In this document: in pieces, positions 23,817 through 33,348 of the stretch
Layout of the letters: each line of letters starts with the position of its first letter
Position numbering within the stretch: the first letter of the stretch is position 1
From: a virus
Strand: one strand, 5' to 3'
Length of the DNA: 44,394 nt
Virus record (IMG/VR): IMGVR_UViG_3300034105_000115
Location: 1 to 44,394 of that record
The notes under the pieces: model-generated
The model's database searches: none
What the model was told of the DNA's origin: nothing
Seen by the model: only the letters and a program-made list of their open reading frames with translations
Translations under genes and position numbers: made by a program

Positions 23817-26800
23817 CCTAAATTTCCTAATTTAACTCTATATTGATTAGTACTGTCGTATACAGTAATAAGATTATCTGTTATAACTACACGTTGACCG
23901 CTTGTAGCACCTGTTCCAGTAATATCAATCTTACTTGCAGTAACTGCATTGGGTTTAATATTTGAATTACCTACTACAGATCCATTTAATGTAATTCCGC
24001 TACCAGTAGCAGCAGTTGTAACACTAGAAGCACCATCTCCTAAGGTTAAAACTCCATTTACAATACTAAATTTAGGGGCATAAATATTACCGCCAGCTTC
24101 AACGTTAAAGTATCCGGAATTGGGATAGGTACCGGGAGAAGCTTGATTAGCTGCCCAAGCATTATTATTTCCTAATAGTAATCCTTGAGAACCTAGGTAA
24201 AATCCGCCCTCTGTAGATGCTACGGGCCATGCATACGCAGTATATAATCCTCCATATACTGCACCTTTGAAGTAGCCTGCATTAGCATTTACAGTTCCTG
24301 TAAATGTTCCTGAAGTAGCGTATATAGCACCTGTTACAGTTACGTTACCTGCTCTAGTTATACTAAAATTAGGAGAATTTACTACGCCTTCGTTAGTTAT
24401 TTGAAAGAATCCTCTACCACCGCCCGGATTTGCTGCATACGCAGTATAATTACCTATTAAAAGGCCTCCAGAAGTTAGGGCAAACCCCTCACCCACTGTA
24501 GTATTAAGATTTGTTGCAGGATCTATAGGCCAATTATTTCCATATTGAGGTAAGTAAGCTCCTCCATACACGCCCCCAGTAAACGAACCTGTAGCTGCAC
24601 TTAAAGATCCAGCAAAAGAACCAGTAGCTGCACTTAGAGAACCAGCAAATGAACCAGTAGCTGCACTTAGAGAACCAGCAAATGAACCAGTAGCTGCACT
24701 TAAAGACCCAGCAAATGTACCAGTAACAGCATTCAAAGATCCAGCAAAAGAACCATTAGAGCCCGATATATCTCCCTTAAATGTAGCATTACCCGTGGTA
24801 GCATCAATATTGAAAGTATTTGTACCTAAAGAATTATACCCTACTAATCCTGCTGCTGTCAGAGCTATGCCTGAACCAGAAATTCTAGACCCTGCAGTAT
24901 TCCATCTCAAGTTACCCGCTACAAAGCCAGCATTATTGGTTGCAGTATCGATACTTACCGTAGCCGCTAATATTGAATCTGATGATTTAGATAGTTTAGT
25001 AGCTAAACCAGTAGTGGCATTAGTAACTGCTAATGCATTAGCCGCTACAGTTTCAGCAAGTGTACCCCCTACGTAGGTTCCACTAGGGGCACCTTTAGTA
25101 GCATCTAGATCACCCGTGTAGCTATAGTCTTTAAGTGTAAGAGGAACATAAGAATTAGATACTCCAGTTAACATTCCACCAACAATAGAGAACCCTATAG
25201 CACACCAAGCATTAACGTCACCATCAGTAGTACCTTGATATGCCTCAGCTCCATTACCTTCGCCACATCCGCCTATACCTACTAGTATATATGAAGCCCT
25301 GTATTTAAAGTTCGCAGACCCATATACTACTCTACTTGCACCACAGCGATACATTGCAGTGTCTAGCCCACTAGTTAATCTATTACCTTGAGGCTCGTCA
25401 AATCCTATTACTACTATAATGCTGTCTACGTATGCAGCATTGAGATCAGCTGCTAGAGTGGCTGCGGTATACCCACCTACTGCACCTGCACCATAAACAT
25501 CATAGGTTCTTGTAAAAGTTATCTCTCCAGATGCTCTAGCTATTTTTATAAGAGTATAACTACGCCCATATGTACCTGATATATAGGTTCCATTTTTATA
25601 TAATCCAGCACTAACTAGTGAAGTTGTAGCTGCGCTACCATTAGACCCAACTATAAAAGAGTTCTGACCTATTCCAGGTAAAGTTGTATTTCCTGTACCC
25701 GCATTATTTAAACTACCGTTTGCATTAACAGTAATAATACCATTATCTACTATTTTATTAGCAGTACCAATCCCTGTTAAGACTCCCGTAGAACTAATAG
25801 TAATAGCAGGTACAGTTAAGCTACTACCATCATATAGTAATCCAGTACTACCACCTACACTGAATTTATACGCAGTAGTATCATATCCTAAGAAGAAACC
25901 TGCCTGTGCATAACCAGTATTTCCAAAATTCCTAATACTACCAGTTGTAGATACTGTTAAATTACCAGTATCTACTGCTAGAGCACTAAGACTGCCAACT
26001 TTAAGATTACTTAAATAAGGGTTGCCCCAAGTAATTATACCAGGACTAGGATTAGGGTTGTAAATTCCATCTACTTGATACATATACTGACCAGCAGTCA
26101 GTGTACTTGTAGCTGTAAAACTCCATGTTCCTGCAGTAGAGGTAGGGACTACATCTCCAGTACCTGCAGTTACTGAACCTGGAACAGTACCACTAGTATT
26201 AACTACATATGCAGTTCTAGCTGAAGCACCTGTTAGACCAATACTTCCATCCTCTCTATATCCAATACTGTTAGATACAGCACTTGACCAGTTAAACGCT
26301 GTACTAGTGGCACTTGCTACGTCAGATATAACCAAACCAATCTGGTATAGCACATAGCCCGTAGTAGCAGGGGCTGCTCCTGCTGAAGCTACCCAACTAC
26401 CTGGATACGCTGATATTGCTCCGTTACTCCAAGTATAAGTAGCAGCTTGAGTATATGCAGGAGTACCACTATTAGACCATTGGGAAGCATATATAGTTGT
26501 AGTCTTATTACCGTCAGCACCTACTTCACCTTTGATCTTAGACCACGTATACGCAGTATACGTTGTACCCCCGGGAGGGTTTTCCGTAGTTTTATTGGTA
26601 GCTATACCTATATAAGTACGAGTACCAGCACTAGTACTAAAATTAGTTCCTACAGCATCATCTGCGTATGCAATCCAAGTATAGGTAGTAATACCATTAG
26701 TACCATCAGCACCTCCAATAACTAAAGATATTGGAGTAAAATATGAGCTAACTACAGATGGCCCGGATATGGCAATCTTTTCGACGCCTTGACCTTTTAA

Positions 26801-29800
26801 CAAACCTACAGCACCTATAAAAGCGTGTGAAACTTCCGAATAGTTAGTATCTCCAGTAATCCAAGTATTAGGTAATCCACCGCCTTTATTATTAATAGCT
26901 GCACGTAGATTAGGTGTACATTGACATGCATCCGCTGAAATAAGTACTATTATATAATTAGTATTTGTAATACTATTAAGATATGACGCTAAATCATCTG
27001 CAGTACCTGCAGAAGTTACTCCACTTCCATGGTTATATGTATCATAATTAATATCGTATACTAGAGTATTTGTACTACGATCATACAATTTTAGTCTATG
27101 CCCGCGAGTAGCTGAATCTCCCTGTGCTACATTATCTATTTTAAAGTAAGAATTGGTACTTCCACTATAATCTGTATTACCAGAAGCTACAATAAGCTTA
27201 GCACCTGGTTCACCGGTAGCACCAGTATCACCTTTAATCTTAGACCAAGTATAGTCAGTATATGTTACAGAAGGCGTTGAAGTAGTCTTATTACTAGCTA
27301 TACCTACATAAGTGCGAGTACCTGCAGTAGTACTGAAATTAGTTCCACTCGCGTCATCTGCATACGCAATCCAAGTATAACTAGGAGCACCAGCCTTAGC
27401 TTTAGTAAATTTTTGTTCTACTGTTCTACTAATTGCGAACCCTAGACTAGTTTTACCCGTTATAGTATATGTAACTGTACCGGATGTAGAATCTGTAAAA
27501 CTTTGCAGTGCACCTACAGTAGCGTAGTCCCCCGAATCTGTGATAGTAGTAGCAACAGAATTTAGCCCTGCAGAATCTGCTTTAGTAAAACGCCAGAACC
27601 CGTTTGCAGTAGAAATTGCATCATATATTAAAGGCGTATTACCTTCATAAACTCTAATCTGTGTTCCAGAAGTAGAATTTGTTAATACTGGATTACTACC
27701 ATCGTATGCCGCAGCTATTGTAGGATTAGGGTTTGATAGCTCAACTCTAATAGTAGCTAATTCAATTTGTTTATAATCTATACTTACAGTAGTAACAGTA
27801 ATACTTAAATTACCACTAGTATCTTTATGACGAATTAAAATAGTATAGTTATTAGTTACTGGGCGTACCCAATCATACGTATTTGCAATGCCTTCAAATA
27901 GATCAAGTGCAGTATCCCATGTATTATGTGCAGTATCTCCTGTAACATAATACTTGATTATTGTTGAAGCATAATCAACTTCTGGACAAGGGCTCCAAGA
28001 TAAATTAATTGCACTTTCATTAATTTTAGGACTGCCGGATACTAGGGTAACATTACTAGGTGGGTTAGACTTACCTACTACTGTATGACTAAAAGGGCTG
28101 GTCCATAGACCAGTACGTCCATCTTTACCAATATATCGTAACTTTATATCATATGAGGCTGCTTGTTGTACATCAGTAAATCCAATAATTCCATCATTGA
28201 AATTTACTAGTACATTACTAATATTAGCACTATCTCCATTAGTTAATTTTATCTGTCCTTCAACTGATGCAACTGTAGTAGGCATCCCAATAGGATTAGT
28301 ATAAGGTACTTTAATCTTGTATCTAAATACTCCTGCAGAAATTAGTTCCATTACCGATTCATCACTACGTACTAAGGCATCATCTATGCCAGGTACAAAA
28401 GTACCTAAATTATCTATCTGTAATACAGGAGCCAACGTAATATTAGATTCAAATACTAATGCTGCAGTTTTATCTGCGTAGCTATTAAATATATTATATC
28501 CGCCATTAGGTACTACACCATAATCTACAAGGGTTAATCTTGCTGATTTTGCAGAGCCCGTAGGTTCTATACTTAGTACAATTAAATCTTGAGATTCATG
28601 ATTTAAAGTACCGAATAAGAATAGATCTCCATCAGTCTGTGTTATAGCAGTATTTACTTTTATAAAGGTATAATACCCATCATTTAAAGCTGCTGTTCCT
28701 GTTAGTGCTGTGGTACCAATATCTGATACCCCGCCTTTACTATAAGTTATAGTAGTTGGAGATATTGCGGTTACTTGAGCTGTTGCTGTATTTAGTCCAG
28801 ATATCGAAGTATTAATAGTTAGGAAATCGCCTATCCGTATTGCATGAGTATCGATAGTAAGAGTTACTGTAGAACTTAGTATAGAATAAGCACTGACAGT
28901 GTAATTAATTACTAATCCTGCTGTGTTACTAGCACCTGTATCAGTACGAAATCTTAGAGTATAACTACCAGTACGACTAATAGCTAAAGGTTCGTCTAAT
29001 TCAAATGTAGTAGTACTTAGTACATTTTTAATACGTCCACTACCAAGACCCCACATAGGTACATCGTGATTTACCTTTACGCGATCTCCTCGATTGCATA
29101 CTAAATACTCAACGTCAGTATTCAATGTATAAATTTCTGGACGTAGTTTAATCTGTGCCATGTGCCAGCGCGCATGGTCTACTACGGAAGCAGCTTTAGT
29201 AACACCAGGTAAACTAATAGTTTCAAATAAAACTGCGGTGGTTGGTCCTTGGCCCGTTGCATATACGATAATTTCTTTTTGTGTATAGTTATTTTGTTCA
29301 TCATAGAACTGTACTTTTAAACCGTCAGGATACTTAGGTAGTAGTTTAGTAGACTCAAAACCCCAACTATTATGTGTGCTGAAGTGTTGAATTATATCTG
29401 GTTTTTCTCTATCAATAACTACAGTCCACTTACCATCTACTAAAGCCGGAGATGCCCTACCTGCTGCACAAATGTCGCGTAGTACCTCTAGTACACTACG
29501 TTGATTACCTAATACTGAATTATATTCAAATCCTTTAGTAGTGCAGTAAGCACTCCACTCTTGCAAACTAACCAAGTTAATTTTAGTATCTATATCTGAA
29601 TCTACAACTCTTTGTGGGTTTGCTGGATGTTGCAGAATATATCTAAATAAATCTGCAGGATTACTAGTAACGCGCGATACCCAGGCTGCTCCGGTCCAAG
29701 ATAGGCAATAGGTTTGTACTATTGCATTAATACCTTGAATCTGACTATTTAATTGACCGGTGGCTTTAATATTTATTGCAGTTTTAGCTATTGAACAATT

Positions 29801-32317
29801 AATAGGATCATTAGTTATTGTTGCTGAATTTCTATATACTGTAACGCTCTGAAGAATAGATTTAGAATATTCTTCATAATTTAAATCTTGGTTCTGTCCA
29901 GTTTCATCAGTATGGTGACCTTCATTAGGAACTGCTCTGCGTATTCTAATTTCAAAGGGTAAACTAGCCTGAGATATAGTAATAGGGATAACGGCGGTAA
30001 ATCCATCTACTACAGGAGCCGAAGAAGTAGGATCAATAGTATTAAGAACAGACCAATCAGTCCAACCTATAAAAGTAGTAGAAGAAGCAGTAATATCAGA
30101 ATTATACCTTACTTGGTATTGTATTTTATGTACAGCTGGGAAAGTAGTTCCTGCATGGTTACCGAGACTATATACTCTTCTGAGACCATTAGGGTACTGA
30201 ATATTTATAGTTACTTTCTGTATCGGTATAATAATTCCAGCATTATCCACGGAAGGTGCAATAAATTTAGTAGTCCATAGATTGCCACCAGCACCATTCA
30301 CTATAGCTTGTGCAAATATTGGCTCATTTTGCGCATTTGTTACTTGTGTAGTAGTAGTAGTAGTAACCTCTTGTTGTCCAACGTAACTAACAGACGTACT
30401 AGTAACATAAGATGCATCACCTTTACCAGATCCTACTACTACATTAGTATATCCTGGAAATAATAGTTCTACTCCTATAGGCTCTTGTTGTACTAAACTA
30501 CTATAAATTGATTTAAATTCTTTAAGTTTAGTTTCACTAGGGGTGGTTAGATAATTAATAGTAGACTGGGCTACATCATGATAGTTTGTTAGAGGAGTAG
30601 TGCCAATACATAAAGAATTTTCATCAATAGCTAAAGGTCCATAACCCCAACCTAACATCATGGTTAGGTAAGATTCTGAGTAGTTGTAACTAGTAGCATC
30701 TTCATAGATGCAATTAGGTTCGGTCCATCCTTGCCAGGGAATACTAACTACTGCATCGAATGAACAGGGAGTAGCTACCATAGACCATAGTAATTCACCT
30801 GTAGAATTAGTAGGATCGGGATTAGTAGTCCATAGGCTATTAGAAGGGATTCCTGTTAATGTTTTGCTAGAAAAATTGTACTGTGTATCTATGTAAGTAA
30901 TAAGGCTTGGGGATACTCCTAAAGCAGTACGTTGATATAATATTACTGTGGCTGCTTGTAATCCTTCAACAGGAGATATAGTAGATAATGAGCCAGTCCT
31001 GGGTAATACCTCTATTGGAGTAGACCATACATTCCCAGCAAATACAGCATCTGGATTACCTTTTGATGCTACTGTTTCTGCTATACCTTCTGAATTTAGG
31101 GGGACATTAACCGCTGAAGTTGCAACAACCCATATCTTACCTACTACTCCTGTTGGTGGATTTCTGAACCATTCCGAACCATTTTCAAAATATGAAAGAT
31201 CCCGCATGTATACACCAGTACTAAAAGTATATACGAAGGATCCAGGGGTATCTCCTGGAATAGTAGGACTGGCTTTGAATGCGTAGACTACTGCAGTTTT
31301 ACTACGTAGTCCACCATACGTCATGAAGGATGCCGCAGCTACAGGTGGAGTTATACGCATTTTACCTAAAACTACAGGTATTGCACCATATTGATTAATC
31401 TGATTAGCTGCTCCAGTAATCATTAGCTGGGAAGTACCCTGTGCAGGATTAATCTGTGTAGGGGGCCTAATAGGTGCTATTGCATTAATTAATGCTCCGC
31501 CTACCATCATTGCGCCCATATTTGCTGCTGCAGTGGCCGCAGCAAGGGAGACTCCTGTTAGTCCAAGACCTACAGTGGATCCAACAGCTCCTGCAACACC
31601 TACACTAGGACCTAGTGTAGATAGTAACCATGCTTGTCCCGATGCAATAGCAACTACTAATGCTAAAGTCATTAGTAGACGTCCGGTACTTCCACCTTCT
31701 GGAACCGCACGATACTCTACTACGTCAGTATCTTTTAGAATTGTAGTATCCCACTGATCTTTAGGGATTACTCTGGTATTTACAATGATATGTACAATTT
31801 TAGCCAATTCGGGACTAATATTACATTCTTTATTAACCCAGTCATATAACTGTGTTAAAGTAGTACCTTCTGGAATAGGTACAGTTATGCGTTCTGTTTT
31901 TAAAGGATGTGGAATTGCATTTAGAGTAGCTCCAGTAGAGTACTTATAGTAACCACCAATACGTTTTGCCCACTTTACAGAACTAAAACTTTCAATAGCT
32001 ACATCCATGCCTTCACGTACATGAATGAAATGAGTATTAGATATTGCGATACCAATATGTGTTTCAGCCCCTAAGATTCTAAATAGTACTACACATCCTT
32101 CTTCGGGGGTAGTTTCTTCTTTCCAGCCTTCACGATATTGATCAATTAACTCCTCAATACGTGCATTATCAGATATACTGTATTCAGTAGAAAAACTAGG
32201 TAAGTTAATATTAAATTGTTCTGAATAAACAAGACGTGCCAATCCCCAACAGTCTAGACCTGTTTCATCTCTACCATTAGCTTTGTATGGGATACCTACA
32301 TATTTATTTGACCACAT
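23813..32317 (-). CDS. Tail tip fusion protein: NlpC/P60 peptidase (K) + I-like + J-like host specificity protein
   Basis: A 2834-aa protein that combines three lambda tail-tip functions. Residues 1-130 form an NlpC/P60-like peptidase with the Cys motif DCWGL (C23), a His in ETHIGI (H87) and a third His (H99), probably cutting peptidoglycan or used in tip assembly. About 149-272 is gpI-like, with a ubiquitin/MoaD-type strand (ITVPIPEGTTLTQLYDWV) and then a hydrophobic segment. From about 292 it is J-like (ITGAANQINQYGAIPVVLGKMRITPP). A fibronectin III-like domain lies at about 1409-1512. The pair TYTWIAYADD...YTWSKIKG occurs twice. ILEI/PANDER-like domains lie at about 1709-1859 and 2219-2392. 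Tandem GSFAGSLSAAT repeats lie at about 2523-2577. The end (SGQRVVITDNLITVYDSTNQYRVKLG) is typical of J-like proteins. The start overlaps the previous stop as TAATG. Confidence 0.88.
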   Translation of the reverse strand: MWSNKYVGIPYKANGRDETGLDCWGLARLVYSEQFNINLPSFSTEYSISDNARIEELIDQYREGWKEETTPEEGCVVLFRILGAETHIGIAISNTHFIHVREGMDVAIESFSSVKWAKRIGGYYKYSTGATLNAIPHPLKTERITVPIPEGTTLTQLYDWVNKECNISPELAKIVHIIVNTRVIPKDQWDTTILKDTDVVEYRAVPEGGSTGRLLMTLALVVAIASGQAWLLSTLGPSVGVAGAVGSTVGLGLTGVSLAAATAAANMGAMMVGGALINAIAPIRPPTQINPAQGTSQLMITGAANQINQYGAIPVVLGKMRITPPVAAASFMTYGGLRSKTAVVYAFKASPTIPGDTPGSFVYTFSTGVYMRDLSYFENGSEWFRNPPTGVVGKIWVVATSAVNVPLNSEGIAETVASKGNPDAVFAGNVWSTPIEVLPRTGSLSTISPVEGLQAATVILYQRTALGVSPSLITYIDTQYNFSSKTLTGIPSNSLWTTNPDPTNSTGELLWSMVATPCSFDAVVSIPWQGWTEPNCIYEDATSYNYSESYLTMMLGWGYGPLAIDENSLCIGTTPLTNYHDVAQSTINYLTTPSETKLKEFKSIYSSLVQQEPIGVELLFPGYTNVVVGSGKGDASYVTSTSVSYVGQQEVTTTTTTQVTNAQNEPIFAQAIVNGAGGNLWTTKFIAPSVDNAGIIIPIQKVTINIQYPNGLRRVYSLGNHAGTTFPAVHKIQYQVRYNSDITASSTTFIGWTDWSVLNTIDPTSSAPVVDGFTAVIPITISQASLPFEIRIRRAVPNEGHHTDETGQNQDLNYEEYSKSILQSVTVYRNSATITNDPINCSIAKTAINIKATGQLNSQIQGINAIVQTYCLSWTGAAWVSRVTSNPADLFRYILQHPANPQRVVDSDIDTKINLVSLQEWSAYCTTKGFEYNSVLGNQRSVLEVLRDICAAGRASPALVDGKWTVVIDREKPDIIQHFSTHNSWGFESTKLLPKYPDGLKVQFYDEQNNYTQKEIIVYATGQGPTTAVLFETISLPGVTKAASVVDHARWHMAQIKLRPEIYTLNTDVEYLVCNRGDRVKVNHDVPMWGLGSGRIKNVLSTTTFELDEPLAISRTGSYTLRFRTDTGASNTAGLVINYTVSAYSILSSTVTLTIDTHAIRIGDFLTINTSISGLNTATAQVTAISPTTITYSKGGVSDIGTTALTGTAALNDGYYTFIKVNTAITQTDGDLFLFGTLNHESQDLIVLSIEPTGSAKSARLTLVDYGVVPNGGYNIFNSYADKTAALVFESNITLAPVLQIDNLGTFVPGIDDALVRSDESVMELISAGVFRYKIKVPYTNPIGMPTTVASVEGQIKLTNGDSANISNVLVNFNDGIIGFTDVQQAASYDIKLRYIGKDGRTGLWTSPFSHTVVGKSNPPSNVTLVSGSPKINESAINLSWSPCPEVDYASTIIKYYVTGDTAHNTWDTALDLFEGIANTYDWVRPVTNNYTILIRHKDTSGNLSITVTTVSIDYKQIELATIRVELSNPNPTIAAAYDGSNPVLTNSTSGTQIRVYEGNTPLIYDAISTANGFWRFTKADSAGLNSVATTITDSGDYATVGALQSFTDSTSGTVTYTITGKTSLGFAISRTVEQKFTKAKAGAPSYTWIAYADDASGTNFSTTAGTRTYVGIASNKTTSTPSVTYTDYTWSKIKGDTGATGEPGAKLIVASGNTDYSGSTNSYFKIDNVAQGDSATRGHRLKLYDRSTNTLVYDINYDTYNHGSGVTSAGTADDLASYLNSITNTNYIIVLISADACQCTPNLRAAINNKGGGLPNTWITGDTNYSEVSHAFIGAVGLLKGQGVEKIAISGPSVVSSYFTPISLVIGGADGTNGITTYTWIAYADDAVGTNFSTSAGTRTYIGIATNKTTENPPGGTTYTAYTWSKIKGEVGADGNKTTTIYASQWSNSGTPAYTQAATYTWSNGAISAYPGSWVASAGAAPATTGYVLYQIGLVISDVASATSTAFNWSSAVSNSIGYREDGSIGLTGASARTAYVVNTSGTVPGSVTAGTGDVVPTSTAGTWSFTATSTLTAGQYMYQVDGIYNPNPSPGIITWGNPYLSNLKVGSLSALAVDTGNLTVSTTGSIRNFGNTGYAQAGFFLGYDTTAYKFSVGGSTGLLYDGSSLTVPAITISSTGVLTGIGTANKIVDNGIITVNANGSLNNAGTGNTTLPGIGQNSFIVGSNGSAATTSLVSAGLYKNGTYISGTYGRSYTLIKIARASGEITFTRTYDVYGAGAVGGYTAATLAADLNAAYVDSIIVVIGFDEPQGNRLTSGLDTAMYRCGASRVVYGSANFKYRASYILVGIGGCGEGNGAEAYQGTTDGDVNAWCAIGFSIVGGMLTGVSNSYVPLTLKDYSYTGDLDATKGAPSGTYVGGTLAETVAANALAVTNATTGLATKLSKSSDSILAATVSIDTATNNAGFVAGNLRWNTAGSRISGSGIALTAAGLVGYNSLGTNTFNIDATTGNATFKGDISGSNGSFAGSLNAVTGTFAGSLSAATGSFAGSLSAATGSFAGSLSAATGSFAGSLSAATGSFTGGVYGGAYLPQYGNNWPIDPATNLNTTVGEGFALTSGGLLIGNYTAYAANPGGGRGFFQITNEGVVNSPNFSITRAGNVTVTGAIYATSGTFTGTVNANAGYFKGAVYGGLYTAYAWPVASTEGGFYLGSQGLLLGNNNAWAANQASPGTYPNSGYFNVEAGGNIYAPKFSIVNGVLTLGDGASSVTTAATGSGITLNGSVVGNSNIKPNAVTASKIDITGTGATSGQRVVITDNLITVYDSTNQYRVKLGNLG
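24585..24749 (-). repeat. 33-bp tandem repeat in the tip protein (about five units)
   Basis: Units begin at 24585, 24618, 24651, 24684 and 24717, each exactly 33 bp; the last is degenerate and a partial unit follows. They encode the 11-residue repeat GSFAGSLSAAT near the C-terminal end of the J-like protein. The third unit differs from its neighbours by few bases, which suggests recent duplication. It probably forms an extendable beta stalk. Confidence 0.9.
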
Positions 32318-32982
32318 TAGAATATTCCTGGAAAGTATTTAGGAGAAAATGTATGCATTGGAAAGGGTTCCCGTTCGTAATCAGTCATTGCTAAAGTAGC
32401 TACGACTGAATCTGCATTGTATGTAAAGTTAGTTATATATAATCCCGAAAAAGATACTTCAACTCTATCCGGGGTCTTAGATAATACTAGTTCCAGTAAT
32501 ACTTTCGGGGAGGATGTTAGAGATCTGATTAATGGAGTAACAGATCTGGTAACATCATTTAAAGTTATAGTACACTTAGGAGCTTGAGCTTCATCTTCTT
32601 GTGGTAAAGTAACTTGTATAGGTAAAAAGGTAAACTTATTACCTCTACTTGTGACTCCGTAAATAACTTCATCTGCAGTTTCAGATATACGTTCAGTGTA
32701 CCCATCACATAATCTCATTGGTGTATCAGAAGCCGTACCAGTGCCAGATCCGGAACCTGTAGCTATAAATTCAGTACCAATATTATTATCAGTAGCACCT
32801 ACATTAATAAAGTTAGTAGAGCCTACGGTTAAAATACTATACGCTCTACCTACTAGGAAATTACCTGCCGTAGTAGAAATTTGAGGGTCATAAATAGTAA
32901 CTAACATGAATAAATCACTATCCGCATCAGGAGAGAAAATAGCACGAATAGCTTCTGGCGACATTGAGGTCAAACGACTCAT
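32317..32982 (-). CDS. DUF1833 / lambda gpL-like tail tip protein with an inserted GTGTA module
   Basis: Start at ATG 32982 (MSRLTSMSPEAIRAIF), where ATGA overlaps the previous stop; 221 aa. The flanks match the DUF1833 pattern of minor tail proteins: an N-terminal helix, LFMLVTIYDP, then GNKFTFLPIQVTLPQEDEAQAPKCTITLNDV, VLLELVLSK, and the closing FxYxxxxxxxTLAMTDYEREPFPMHTFSPKYFPGIF. This family occupies the place of lambda gpL in the tip initiator. Residues about 39-84 are an insertion of a widespread phage module (VGRAYSILTVGSTNFINVGATDNNIGTEFIATGSGSGTGTA) that splits the expected IYDP...PIR strand. The usual Cys ligands of gpL are not obvious. Confidence 0.82.
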   Translation of the reverse strand: MSRLTSMSPEAIRAIFSPDADSDLFMLVTIYDPQISTTAGNFLVGRAYSILTVGSTNFINVGATDNNIGTEFIATGSGSGTGTASDTPMRLCDGYTERISETADEVIYGVTSRGNKFTFLPIQVTLPQEDEAQAPKCTITLNDVTRSVTPLIRSLTSSPKVLLELVLSKTPDRVEVSFSGLYITNFTYNADSVVATLAMTDYEREPFPMHTFSPKYFPGIF

Positions 32983-33347
32983 GGTAGTACTTCCAATTGT
33001 AATGCTACATTCCAATAACCTGGAGCTGTATATGTTAAAGTATAATAGTCTCCACTACCCTGTGGAATCATTCTTACTTCCACCATAGTATATAACCTAG
33101 GATGTAGGAAACCAAAACGTGCAGTACCTTTAATAGTATTTTTTACAAAACTTTCTAAAATAGATACTTGTGCACTGGACATTAAAAAACTTAGGTTTAA
33201 TACCTGCGGTTTTGCACCTCTATAACGCATTTTTGCAGGGCCCTGATCAGTAGGAGTTCTAATTACTAAAACTCCTCCTGTTTCCGAAAACCCTTTCTGA
33301 GGGTTTTGCGGTAGTCCAATTCCTGCCCATGTATACGTATACGCCAT
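32979..33347 (-). CDS. Lambda gpM-like minor tail protein
   Basis: A 122-aa protein starting at ATG 33347 with AGGAG 6 bases upstream; that ribosome binding site overlaps the tape measure stop. The order of elements follows gpM of lambda: a short N terminus, a strand with MRYRGAKPQVLNLSF, the helix SSAQVSILESFVKNTIKGTARFGF (compare the VLESFLEEHGG..FLW region of gpM), then LHPRLYTMVEVRM and a final strand YWNVALQLEVLP. Such proteins form the ring joining the tube to the tip. Its place between the tape measure and the gpL-like gene is exactly that expected of gpM. Confidence 0.75.
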   Translation of the reverse strand: MAYTYTWAGIGLPQNPQKGFSETGGVLVIRTPTDQGPAKMRYRGAKPQVLNLSFLMSSAQVSILESFVKNTIKGTARFGFLHPRLYTMVEVRMIPQGSGDYYTLTYTAPGYWNVALQLEVLP

Positions 33348-33348
33348 A

